This document shows, piece after piece, positions 1-5,332 of a stretch of 5,511 nt of DNA; position 1 is the stretch's first letter, and each line of letters starts with the position of its first letter. The DNA comes from Pseudomonadota bacterium (GTDB lineage: Bacteria > Pseudomonadota > Gammaproteobacteria > GRL18): NCBI GenBank assembly GCA_030632745.1, contig DAOVUE010000139.1, positions 1-5,511 of the forward strand, written 5' to 3'. The notes beneath the pieces were generated by a model. That model was not told the origin of the DNA, did no database searches, and saw only the letters and a program-made list of their open reading frames with translations. Position numbers and translations under genes: made by a program.

Positions 1-501
1 ACCACTATTTTGTTCTACATGTGCAAAGACAATAAAAAAATCACGATAATAACCATTTAATTTTTGAATCGTCGTGATTAAATCAAAAGAAGTTCTGCCT
101 TTCTCCTGCTCATATTGCTCGGGTGTTTTTCCCTGAAATGCAACATTTAAAAACTGGTTGATATAATCATGTCCATCTTCCAACCACTGTTCACTGAAAA
201 CAATTAAGGTATGAATCCCATTTGCTCCATCATTAACGGATAATTCCACTCCAGGGAGAAGAAAGATAGCTTCTTTATTAGCTTTTTTTCTAAGAGCCTT
301 AAATTCATCTTTATCAAATTTATTGTGATTAGTGATAATACCTAGTTGAATCTTAGCTGCTTTTAATCCATCAACATAATCAGTGATAAAACTATTGTCT
401 TCACCGGTGTAGATGAATTCTTTATCTGCTCTTGTATGCAAATGGAAATCAGCCCGAAGCCAAATAGACCCATGACTGAATATTTCAGGAGTTTTACTCA
501 T
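1..501 (-). CDS. PHP-domain protein, TrlF-type AAA-like ATPase, N-terminal part only
   Basis: This open frame starts with ATG at 501 and runs off the left edge with no stop, giving the first 167 residues. A strong GGAGG ribosome site (507-511) lies five bases upstream of the ATG. The protein shows PHP metallo-phosphoesterase features: DFHLHT with the HxH pair at His20 and His22, ITNHN with His59, PGVELSV with Glu86, and VFAHVE with His161. These are the positions where this superfamily binds metal ions. The wording matches, from memory, large proteins called TrlF-family AAA-like ATPases, in which an N-terminal PHP domain precedes an SMC/ABC-like ATPase. That ATPase part would lie outside the window and cannot be confirmed. 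The gene follows a small broken gene and an XRE regulator on the same strand, so the three are probably co-transcribed. The role is unknown; a nucleic-acid-processing or defence role is inference. A stand-alone PHP phosphoesterase is the alternative. Confidence 0.82.
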   Translation of the reverse strand, partial: MSKTPEIFSHGSIWLRADFHLHTRADKEFIYTGEDNSFITDYVDGLKAAKIQLGIITNHNKFDKDEFKALRKKANKEAIFLLPGVELSVNDGANGIHTLIVFSEQWLEDGHDYINQFLNVAFQGKTPEQYEQEKGRTSFDLITTIQKLNGYYRDFFIVFAHVEQNSG

Positions 502-561
502 ATTTACCTCCAATTAATCTGTAGTTTTCTGTTTTCATTTCTATTTTCTACCGCTAGATGT

Positions 562-763
562 CTACCAATCTGCATTGAGGTATTTTTTGAGTTGTCCGGC
601 ATTAAGAATGCCATAGGGATAATTTTCTTTTTCTGAGAGTATCGGACTCATCAAAATAAGTTTCGATTGTTTTATAAATAATTTCACAATCTTTCAAACT
701 ACCAATTACATTGATTGTGGTGTCATAGCTTGCATGGTTAATAGCTTTATTTGATTCAGACAT
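562..763 (-). pseudogene. Small hypothetical gene split by a probable frameshift
   Basis: From ATG at 763, 17 bases after the XRE stop and with AAGG six bases upstream, a frame of 53 codons ends at TAA 602-604. Its last residues (LSLWHS) look arbitrary. An overlapping minus-strand frame continues with protein-like sequence (ENYPYGILNAGQLKKYLNAD, then Trp) and stops at TAG 562-564. Removing one A from the A5 run at 628-632 joins the two into a 66-residue protein reading SDTLRK-ENYPYG across the junction. I do not recognise the family, and no membrane segment or cofactor motif is visible. It sits between the XRE regulator and the PHP gene, so it was probably the middle gene of that operon. It could be a pseudogene, a sequencing error in a homopolymer, or a gene expressed by slippage on the A-rich stretch. 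If the frame is intact as read, the product is simply 53 residues (602-763). Confidence 0.5.
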
Positions 764-780
764 GTTTTGCCTTGATTGAT

Positions 781-990
781 TTAGACTTCATCAGGTAAAT
801 ATTCAAGAAGATCTGAGATTTCGCATTCAAATAATTTGCATAGTTCATTAATTGCATCAAGCTCAATTCTTTTGGCCGTTTCTTGATAAAGCGCAGTCAC
901 TGTACTCCGATTTAATCCTGTCGCCCTTGAAATATCAGCTATTTTTAACTTTTTTTGCCCCATTAACGTTGATAAATGACATCTAATCAT
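781..990 (-). CDS. XRE/Cro-CI family helix-turn-helix transcriptional regulator
   Basis: A 69-residue, single-domain DNA-binding protein. The helix-turn-helix spans roughly residues 17-36 (KIADISRATGLNRSTVTALY), with recognition helix NRSTVTALY. The C-terminal segment (ELCKLFECEISDLLEYLPDE) is typical of small XRE regulators of this length. The ATG at 990 is preferred because the family commonly opens with a MIRCHLS-like segment ahead of a second Met (residue 10). The upstream ribosome site is weak, with only GGAA well placed. It is the first gene of a minus-strand cassette leading to the PHP protein, and it faces the repeat-rich intergenic region at 1030-1098. By family analogy it probably represses its own promoter and controls the cassette. 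The targets are inferred. Confidence 0.88.
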   Translation of the reverse strand: MIRCHLSTLMGQKKLKIADISRATGLNRSTVTALYQETAKRIELDAINELCKLFECEISDLLEYLPDEV

Positions 991-1029
991 GATGTTTAAG
1001 TTCCAATTTTATTATTCTACATTAATTTT

Positions 1030-1098
1030 TGTTATTTAGTTTGTAAATTTAACTTACAGAATAGCACTTTATACAGTGTAATGTTATTTAGAATAACA
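1030..1098. promoter_or_regulatory. Divergent promoter/operator region with palindromes and a direct repeat
   Basis: This AT-rich stretch lies between the XRE gene and the tungsten operon. It holds a 10-bp direct repeat, TGTTATTTAG, at 1030-1039 and 1082-1091. The second copy is part of a 7-bp-arm palindrome, TGTTATT-tag-AATAACA (1082-1098). TGTAA/TTACA half-sites occur at 1042-1046, 1054-1058 and 1077-1081, the first two forming an inverted pair. Weak core-promoter matches exist both ways: TATACA at 1070-1075 for the plus strand, and on the minus strand TTTACA (1043-1048) with TAATGT 17 bases downstream. Binding by the neighbouring XRE protein is inferred from location. No promoter match is strong. 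Confidence 0.4.
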
Positions 1099-1120
1099 AT
1101 TCACTAAGGAGTTTAACAAA

Positions 1121-1159
1121 ATGTGCAATAAAAATACAAATATTAAAGAGTGTTATTAA
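1121..1159 (+). CDS. Possible 12-residue leader peptide
   Basis: A short frame, MCNKNTNIKECY then TAA, follows an excellent AAGGAG ribosome site (1106-1111) placed nine bases before the ATG. That is one of the best ribosome sites in the window, yet it serves only 12 codons. The peptide has two cysteines and is otherwise polar. It lies just after the candidate operator region and about 105 bases before the oxidoreductase start. It could be a translated leader or uORF for the tungsten operon, or the relict 5' end of a lost gene. No homology is recognised, and it may be chance. Confidence 0.25.
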   Translation: MCNKNTNIKECY

Positions 1160-1264
1160 GTTGAAGATGTTTAATAATGAGCTTGAAGGATGATTTAGAT
1201 TCCCTTAGAATGCAAATCAAGGAATTTTTAGGTGAAGAACCAGAAAAACACTATGGAAGATTTT

Positions 1265-2512
1265 ATGCATTATATTATCGTAGGCGCAGGCCCTGCCGGG
1301 GTTATTGCATGTGAAACCATTCGCAGGCAGGATCAGGGTGCACAAATCACTTTGCTCAGTGGACAACAGCAGCCGCCCTATTCCAGGATGGCTATTCCTT
1401 ATTTACTGGAACAAAAAATAGACGAAAGTGGTACTTATTTACGTCATGATAAGGAGCATTTTAATGATCTTAAAATTAATCTGCTTAATGCTCAGGTCAA
1501 TTCCATTAACACGCAACAAAATAGTTTATTGCTCAGTGATGGTAAGAGTCTGAACTATGACCAGTTATTATTAGCCACGGGTGCTAAGCCTGTTTCTCCC
1601 CCCGTTCCGGGTATTGATTCAGCTAAGGTTAAAAATTGCTGGACTATGGAAGATGCTCAGCACATTGCTGAAAAGGCCGTCTCAGGATCGTCTGTGGTTT
1701 TAATGGGTGCCGGATTTATCGGCTGTATTATTTTACAATCATTGCTTAAACGCGGTGTTGATTTAACTATGGTTGAAATGGGCGATCGTATGGTGCCCAG
1801 AATGATGGATGATATTGCCGGAGGATTATTAAAAAACTGGTGTGAAGCAAAGGGAGTTAAGATTTTAACCGGACGACAGGTTACATCTATTAGTGACACA
1901 GAGAATAGACTCATAGTAGAGCTTAAAGATCATCAGCAGTTAAAAGCTGATCTGGTTATTTCTGCAACCGGTGTTCGTTCTAATATCAGCTACCTTGAAA
2001 ATTCCGACATTAATACCGACCAGGGCATTCTGGTTAACGAGTACTTACAAACTAATGTCAAAAATATCTATGCTGCAGGTGATGTAGCTCAGGGACTGGA
2101 TTTTTCAGACCAATCAAACCGTGTACAGGCCATTCAACCAACGGCAGTTGAACATGGTCGAATTGCAGCACTCAATATGGTTAAAGCCAATAGCTGTATT
2201 CATCATGGTAGTATAAATATGAATATATTAGATACTATGGGCTTAATCTCCACTTCGTTTGGTCAATGGCAGGGAGTTGCAGGCGGCGAGCAAAGCATAC
2301 TGCTGGATGAAGCTAATTTTCGTTATTTAAATCTGCAGTTTAAAGATGACTGTCTGGTGGGAGTAAGCAGTCTCGGGCATACCGAAAATATTGGTGTAGT
2401 ACGCGGACTGATTCGAGGTGAAGTTAAGTTAGGACTCTGGAAGCAGCGCCTAATGACGGATCCCTGTCGCTTAATGGAAGCCTATTTAGCCACTTCGATT
2501 GCCCCGTTATAG
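1265..2512 (+). CDS. aorC: FAD-dependent pyridine nucleotide oxidoreductase, AorC-like subunit of tungsten aldehyde oxidoreductase
   Basis: A 415-residue flavoprotein of the two-dinucleotide-fold family (NADH oxidase, rubredoxin reductase, NirB-like). The FAD fold opens at the N-terminus (YIIVGAGPAG, residues 3-12), the NAD(P) fold shows VVLMGAGFIG at 144-153, and the second FAD motif is NIYAAGDVAQ near 267-276. No CxxxxC redox disulfide is visible after the first fold, so it is not a glutathione-reductase type. With MoaD-like, MoeB-like and Tup genes downstream, the best fit is the NAD(H)-linked FAD subunit of a bacterial tungsten aldehyde oxidoreductase, passing electrons between the tungsten enzyme and NAD+. 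The ATG at 1265 is chosen because GGAAGA sits five bases upstream and the family begins immediately before the Rossmann motif. A GTG at 1232 with AAGGA upstream would add 11 residues. A generic ferredoxin/nitrite-reductase-type reductase is the alternative. The gene symbol rests on context. Confidence 0.82.
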   Translation: MHYIIVGAGPAGVIACETIRRQDQGAQITLLSGQQQPPYSRMAIPYLLEQKIDESGTYLRHDKEHFNDLKINLLNAQVNSINTQQNSLLLSDGKSLNYDQLLLATGAKPVSPPVPGIDSAKVKNCWTMEDAQHIAEKAVSGSSVVLMGAGFIGCIILQSLLKRGVDLTMVEMGDRMVPRMMDDIAGGLLKNWCEAKGVKILTGRQVTSISDTENRLIVELKDHQQLKADLVISATGVRSNISYLENSDINTDQGILVNEYLQTNVKNIYAAGDVAQGLDFSDQSNRVQAIQPTAVEHGRIAALNMVKANSCIHHGSINMNILDTMGLISTSFGQWQGVAGGEQSILLDEANFRYLNLQFKDDCLVGVSSLGHTENIGVVRGLIRGEVKLGLWKQRLMTDPCRLMEAYLATSIAPL

Positions 2513-2532
2513 TTCTAATAGGTGTTGCAGAA

Positions 2533-2606
2533 GGGGTCGGAGTCAAATGGCATAAGTACGGAATTTAATAAACATTTAATCCAGCATGCCATTTGACTCC
2601 GACCCC
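2533..2606. repeat. REP/RAYT-like palindromic element between aorC and aorD
   Basis: Perfect 21-bp inverted arms at 2533-2553 and 2586-2606 flank a 32-base AT-rich loop. The left arm opens GGGGTCGGAGTCAAATGG. From memory, closely similar palindromes (GGGGTCxGAGTCxAATGGCA) recur in many proteobacterial genomes near REP-associated tyrosine transposases. No transposase is present here, so it would be a non-autonomous copy. It accounts for most of the 111-base gap between two genes of an otherwise overlapping operon, and its right arm ends 17 bases before the aorD start. As RNA it would form a very stable hairpin that could slow transcription, stabilise upstream mRNA or uncouple aorD translation. 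There is no T-run after either arm, so it is not a standard intrinsic terminator. Confidence 0.85.
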
Positions 2607-2623
2607 ATACGGATAAATAAATT

Positions 2624-2875
2624 ATGAAAATTCAGTTAAAATGTTTTGCTTTCCTTAATAAGTATTTACCTGCTCACGCCAAAGCCAATGCTGCGATAGT
2701 GGAAGTGGATGAGAATATGACGGTTCACGATATAATTGATTATTTTCATATTGATCGGGAAGAAGCCTATCTGGTGATTTTAAATGGTGTTTTTATCTGT
2801 CCTCCCGATAGAGACAGCACCATTGTAAAAGAAAACGATGTACTTGCACTATGGCCTGAAGTTGCCGGTGGTTAG
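2624..2875 (+). CDS. aorD: MoaD/ThiS-family sulfur-carrier protein, AorD-like
   Basis: An 83-residue protein with the ubiquitin-like MoaD/ThiS pattern: an N-terminal strand (KIQLKCFAFLNKYLP), a helix around VHDIIDYFHI (about residues 34-43), LVILNGVFI in the middle, and an ending of DVLALWPEVAGG. The C-terminal Gly-Gly is the essential feature. In this family it is adenylated by an E1-like enzyme and converted to a thiocarboxylate, which supplies the dithiolene sulfur of the metal-binding pterin. The matching E1-like gene lies two genes downstream. The context suggests a MoaD paralogue dedicated to a tungsten aldehyde oxidoreductase. The ATG at 2624 has only a weak GGAT ribosome site (2611-2614), possibly because the upstream palindromic insertion displaced the original one. 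The gene overlaps the next start by eight bases. A thiamine ThiS role is less likely, given no thi genes and the Tup neighbours. Confidence 0.88.
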   Translation: MKIQLKCFAFLNKYLPAHAKANAAIVEVDENMTVHDIIDYFHIDREEAYLVILNGVFICPPDRDSTIVKENDVLALWPEVAGG

Positions 2876-3167
2876 CAGCGTCATTGTTGAAAAAGAAATG
2901 GGCTATAGCCGCCACGAATTTCTAAACCAGTTTAAGCTGTTTGCCCTGCAGTTTGATTATACAATCAAGCATAATACCATTACTATTGTTAATACTATGG
3001 AAAAACAATTGATTGAAATCACTCTGCTTGAAAAACAAGCTCGTCAACTGGGCTCTCTCGTAATCCCTTGTTTAGCAGTAAGCTTCAGCTTTAAAAATTA
3101 TACCCGTCAGCAACGCTTACATTTTTTACAAGGCTTTGATTTATCTTTTCAGCGCGGGGGAGGTTGA
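2868..3167 (+). CDS. Uncharacterised small protein of the tungsten/AOR operon
   Basis: A soluble protein of about 99 residues with no signal peptide, no membrane segment and no cysteine cluster (one Cys only). Visible parts are an amphipathic helix (RHEFLNQFKLFALQFDY), short strands (HNTITIVN, QLIEITL), then RQLGSLVIPCLAVSFSFKNY and a basic C-terminal stretch ending LSFQRGGG. From memory, similar small proteins with a RxxGSLxxP core sit beside AOR maturation genes, but I know no assigned function. The start is uncertain. GTG at 2868 overlaps the aorD stop and has GAAG six bases upstream. ATG at 2898 would give 89 residues, and ATG at 2838, deep inside aorD, 109. Its last three codons (3156-3164) coincide with the ribosome site of the next gene, so translation of the two is probably coupled. 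A role in cofactor maturation or insertion is inferred from position only. Confidence 0.68.
   Translation: MVSSVIVEKEMGYSRHEFLNQFKLFALQFDYTIKHNTITIVNTMEKQLIEITLLEKQARQLGSLVIPCLAVSFSFKNYTRQQRLHFLQGFDLSFQRGGG
3156..3163 (+). promoter_or_regulatory. Strong ribosome site GGGGGAGG deciding the start of the MoeB-like gene
   Basis: GGGGGAGG lies inside the last codons of the preceding gene. It is nine bases before ATG 3173 but directly abuts the alternative TTG at 3164. Normal spacing therefore favours ATG 3173. The same bases encode the Gly-Gly-Gly tail of the upstream protein. Confidence 0.75.
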
Positions 3168-3172
3168 TCAAA

Positions 3173-3934
3173 ATGATAAGTATGGATAATGAAGAACTAT
3201 CACGTTATAGTCGCCATATCATGCTGCCTGAAATTGGTTTATCAGGTCAGCAAAAATTATTGGCTGCCAAAGTGCTTATTATTGGTGCCGGAGGACTGGG
3301 ATCTCCGGCAGCGCTGTATCTGGCGGCTAGTGGTGTCGGAGAAATCAGCATCGCAGATTTCGATATCGTGGAATTAAATAACCTGCAGCGTCAGATTGCT
3401 CATGATGAAGACCAGATAGGTCATGCAAAAGTCTCATCCTGCAGTAACAGAATGGGAAAAATTAATTCCGCTATCCACATAAAGCCTCTCAATAATAATC
3501 TTAGTGGAGAGCAGTTAGATTCACAGGTTGCACTGGCTGATATTGTGGTGGACTGTACCGATAATCTAACTACTCGTTTTGAGATCAATAAAGCCTGTGT
3601 TAAAAATAAAAAACGCCTGGTCTCTGCAGCTGCAATTCGCTGGGAAGGACAAATTTCAGTTTATGAATGCGGCAGCCCGGACAGCCCTTGTTACCATTGT
3701 TTCTACGGCAACAGCGTCGATATAGATCAAAGCTGTAGTCAAAATGGTATAGTATCACCTGTAGTGGGCGTATTGGGTAGTATGCAGGCTATTGAAGTTA
3801 TAAAGCTGATTGTCGATACGGGGGACAAACTCATGGGTCGGGTATTATTATTTGACGCACTCAGTATGCAATGGGAAAGTATGCAGCTGCCGAAAAATCC
3901 TGCCTGCCCGGTTTGTGGGAATAAAAAAGACTGA
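3173..3934 (+). CDS. aorE: E1-like adenylyltransferase, MoeB/ThiF family, AorE-like
   Basis: A 253-residue MoeB/ThiF/HesA enzyme. It has the standard opening ELSRYSRHIMLPEIGLSGQQ, the ATP-binding loop IIGAGGLGSP (residues 36-45), the DFDIVELNNLQRQ segment, VDCTDNLTTRFEIN, and GIVSPVVGVLGSMQA near the C-terminus. Two zinc-type cysteine pairs are present, Cys173-x2-Cys176 and Cys245-x2-Cys248. Cys188 (QSCSQNG) lies in the loop where this family carries a conserved cysteine. The length matches MoeB, with no C-terminal rhodanese domain. The known role is adenylation of the C-terminal glycine of a MoaD/ThiS partner so that sulfur can be added, and that partner is encoded two genes upstream. It overlaps tupB by one base (TGATG), so translation is probably coupled. 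Housekeeping MoeB or ThiF is possible from sequence alone; the operon favours a tungsten-cofactor role. Confidence 0.9.
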   Translation: MISMDNEELSRYSRHIMLPEIGLSGQQKLLAAKVLIIGAGGLGSPAALYLAASGVGEISIADFDIVELNNLQRQIAHDEDQIGHAKVSSCSNRMGKINSAIHIKPLNNNLSGEQLDSQVALADIVVDCTDNLTTRFEINKACVKNKKRLVSAAAIRWEGQISVYECGSPDSPCYHCFYGNSVDIDQSCSQNGIVSPVVGVLGSMQAIEVIKLIVDTGDKLMGRVLLFDALSMQWESMQLPKNPACPVCGNKKD

Positions 3935-4635
3935 TGAGTGATTTATCTCATGCCACTATCGAGGCAATAAAACTACTCTGCAGTGGTGATGCTGAAATCT
4001 GGGAAATCATTATATTGTCCTTTAGTGTTTCCTTACGTGCCATTGTTATTGCTGCACCTGTTGCCATTCTCATCGCTTTTTGTCTTGCCTATTTTAATTT
4101 TACCGGACGCCGATTTTTAATCTCTCTATTTAATACCGCCATGGCCATTCCTGCAGTAGTGGTCGGCTTAACCCTGTATTTATTATTATCCAATGTCGGA
4201 CCTTTAGGCTCTCTGCGGCTGTTGTTTACTCAGGAGGCAATGATCATGGGCCAGGTATTGCTCTGCTTCCCGTTATTGGTTGCCTTAAGTCATGCCAGTT
4301 TACAGGCAACCGATAGATCTTCCTGGGAAACAGCCATTACTTTGGGAGCACACCCTCTGCGTGCTATATTAACGGTGTTAAATGAGGCTCGGTTTGCTTT
4401 AATGGCAGCCATTATTGCTGCTTTTGGTCGAATCATAGCTGAAGTAGGCAGTTCCATGATGGTGGGAGGAAATATCCTTCACTACACCCGTAATATACCC
4501 ACTGCAATTGCTCTTGAAACCAGTAAAGGCACTTTTGCCCAGGGAATTGCTTTGGGCATTGTATTATTATTACTGGCCTTGACATTAAATTTGTTTATCA
4601 GCTATATTCAGGGAAGAGGTGAATCATCATCATGA
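3934..4635 (+). CDS. tupB: Tungstate ABC transporter permease TupB
   Basis: A 233-residue inner-membrane protein with about five hydrophobic segments (roughly residues 24-52, 63-86, 101-122, 150-172, 203-226). The cytoplasmic coupling loop ETAITLGAHPLRAIL carries the conserved glycine of binding-protein-dependent permeases. The stretches GPLGSLRLLFTQEAMIMGQ, EVGSSMMVGGN and TAIALETSKGTFAQGIALG are characteristic of TupB-type tungstate permeases rather than ModB. It should form a dimeric channel powered by the ATPase encoded next, with which it overlaps by four bases (ATGA). Linkage to MoaD-like and MoeB-like genes supports supply of tungstate for a tungstopterin enzyme. The periplasmic binding protein TupA is not adjacent, which is unusual because tupA normally precedes tupB. 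A molybdate or sulfate permease is the less likely alternative. Confidence 0.9.
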   Translation: MSDLSHATIEAIKLLCSGDAEIWEIIILSFSVSLRAIVIAAPVAILIAFCLAYFNFTGRRFLISLFNTAMAIPAVVVGLTLYLLLSNVGPLGSLRLLFTQEAMIMGQVLLCFPLLVALSHASLQATDRSSWETAITLGAHPLRAILTVLNEARFALMAAIIAAFGRIIAEVGSSMMVGGNILHYTRNIPTAIALETSKGTFAQGIALGIVLLLLALTLNLFISYIQGRGESSS

Positions 4636-5330
4636 CTGTCCAGCTAAAAACAATTAATGCCGACGTAAAAGACCTGACTCTCAACAGAAATAAACAAACC
4701 ATTTTAGCCGATATTTCTTTACAACTGAGTTCGGGTGATTTTGTACTCATGACCGGACAAAATGGTTCAGGAAAATCAACCCTGCTGAAAGTAATATCCG
4801 GATTAATAAAACCGGATAGTTTTTCTTTTTACAAAAACAGTCTCAAAACCGAACCAAAAAAACAGTCCTGGTCTGCAGCAAGAAAATATTTACGCCAGAA
4901 TTTTTGTTACCTGCACCAGACACCCTACCTGTTCAGCGGCAGCGTATATGATAATGTGGCCTATGGTTTAAAGAGACGCGGCTTGAGTAAAGATAACATT
5001 GAACACTTAGTCAATGAAACACTGCAGAAAATTTCTTTACAGGATTTATCTAACCGAGCGTGCAATACACTGTCCGGTGGTGAGAAACAACGGGTCGCCA
5101 TTGCCCGATCATGGGTCATTCGCCCCGGCTTTATTTTACTCGATGAGCCTTTTTCTAACATGGACAAACGTTCCCGTTCTACCAGTTATGATATAATCAA
5201 TCAACTCAAAGAAGATAATATTGGTATTATTTTAACCAGCCATGATGCTCATAACGGCGAACTGAATTTTAATAAACATTTACATCTCTATCAGGGCAGG
5301 CTGAGACAGAAAAATATAATTTTTGTGTAA
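4632..5330 (+). CDS. tupC: Tungstate ABC transporter ATP-binding protein TupC
   Basis: A 232-residue ABC ATPase with all catalytic motifs: Walker A GQNGSGKST (42-50), Q-loop LHQTPYLF with Gln96, signature LSGGEKQRVAIARS (147-160), Walker B FILLDEP (167-173) with catalytic Glu172, D-loop around Asp178, and the switch His204 (LTSHD). It lacks the C-terminal TOBE regulatory domain of ModC, and its short length fits TupC. As a dimer on the cytoplasmic face of TupB it should power tungstate import. It is the last gene of the operon; its stop at 5328-5330 is only two bases from a large palindromic element. Substrate assignment depends on the TupB sequence and operon context, since ABC ATPases alone say little. 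Confidence 0.88.
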   Translation: MTVQLKTINADVKDLTLNRNKQTILADISLQLSSGDFVLMTGQNGSGKSTLLKVISGLIKPDSFSFYKNSLKTEPKKQSWSAARKYLRQNFCYLHQTPYLFSGSVYDNVAYGLKRRGLSKDNIEHLVNETLQKISLQDLSNRACNTLSGGEKQRVAIARSWVIRPGFILLDEPFSNMDKRSRSTSYDIINQLKEDNIGIILTSHDAHNGELNFNKHLHLYQGRLRQKNIIFV

Positions 5331-5332
5331 TA

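Noticed and set aside
436..636. A 66-codon plus-strand frame ending in poly-Phe
   Set aside because: It lies antisense to the PHP gene start and the broken small gene, has no ribosome site, and its composition reflects T-rich complement sequence.
1657..1914. An 85-codon minus-strand frame
   Set aside because: It is a shadow inside aorC, which has clear FAD and NAD motifs across the same bases.
2533..2606. Intrinsic terminator after aorC
   Set aside because: Neither strand has a T-run after the hairpin, the loop is 32 bases, and the downstream genes belong to the same pathway.
3189..3377. A 62-codon alternative plus frame at the start of the MoeB-like gene
   Set aside because: The MoeB frame carries the conserved N-terminus and the ATP-binding loop here, while this frame has no recognisable features.
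4961..5196. Overlapping frames on both strands inside tupC
   Set aside because: The tupC signature, Walker B and switch motifs occupy this stretch, so the other frames are shadows.
3934..5330. Molybdate transporter ModBC
   Set aside because: The permease carries TupB-like segments, the ATPase lacks the ModC C-terminal domain, and the gene company is of tungsten-enzyme type.
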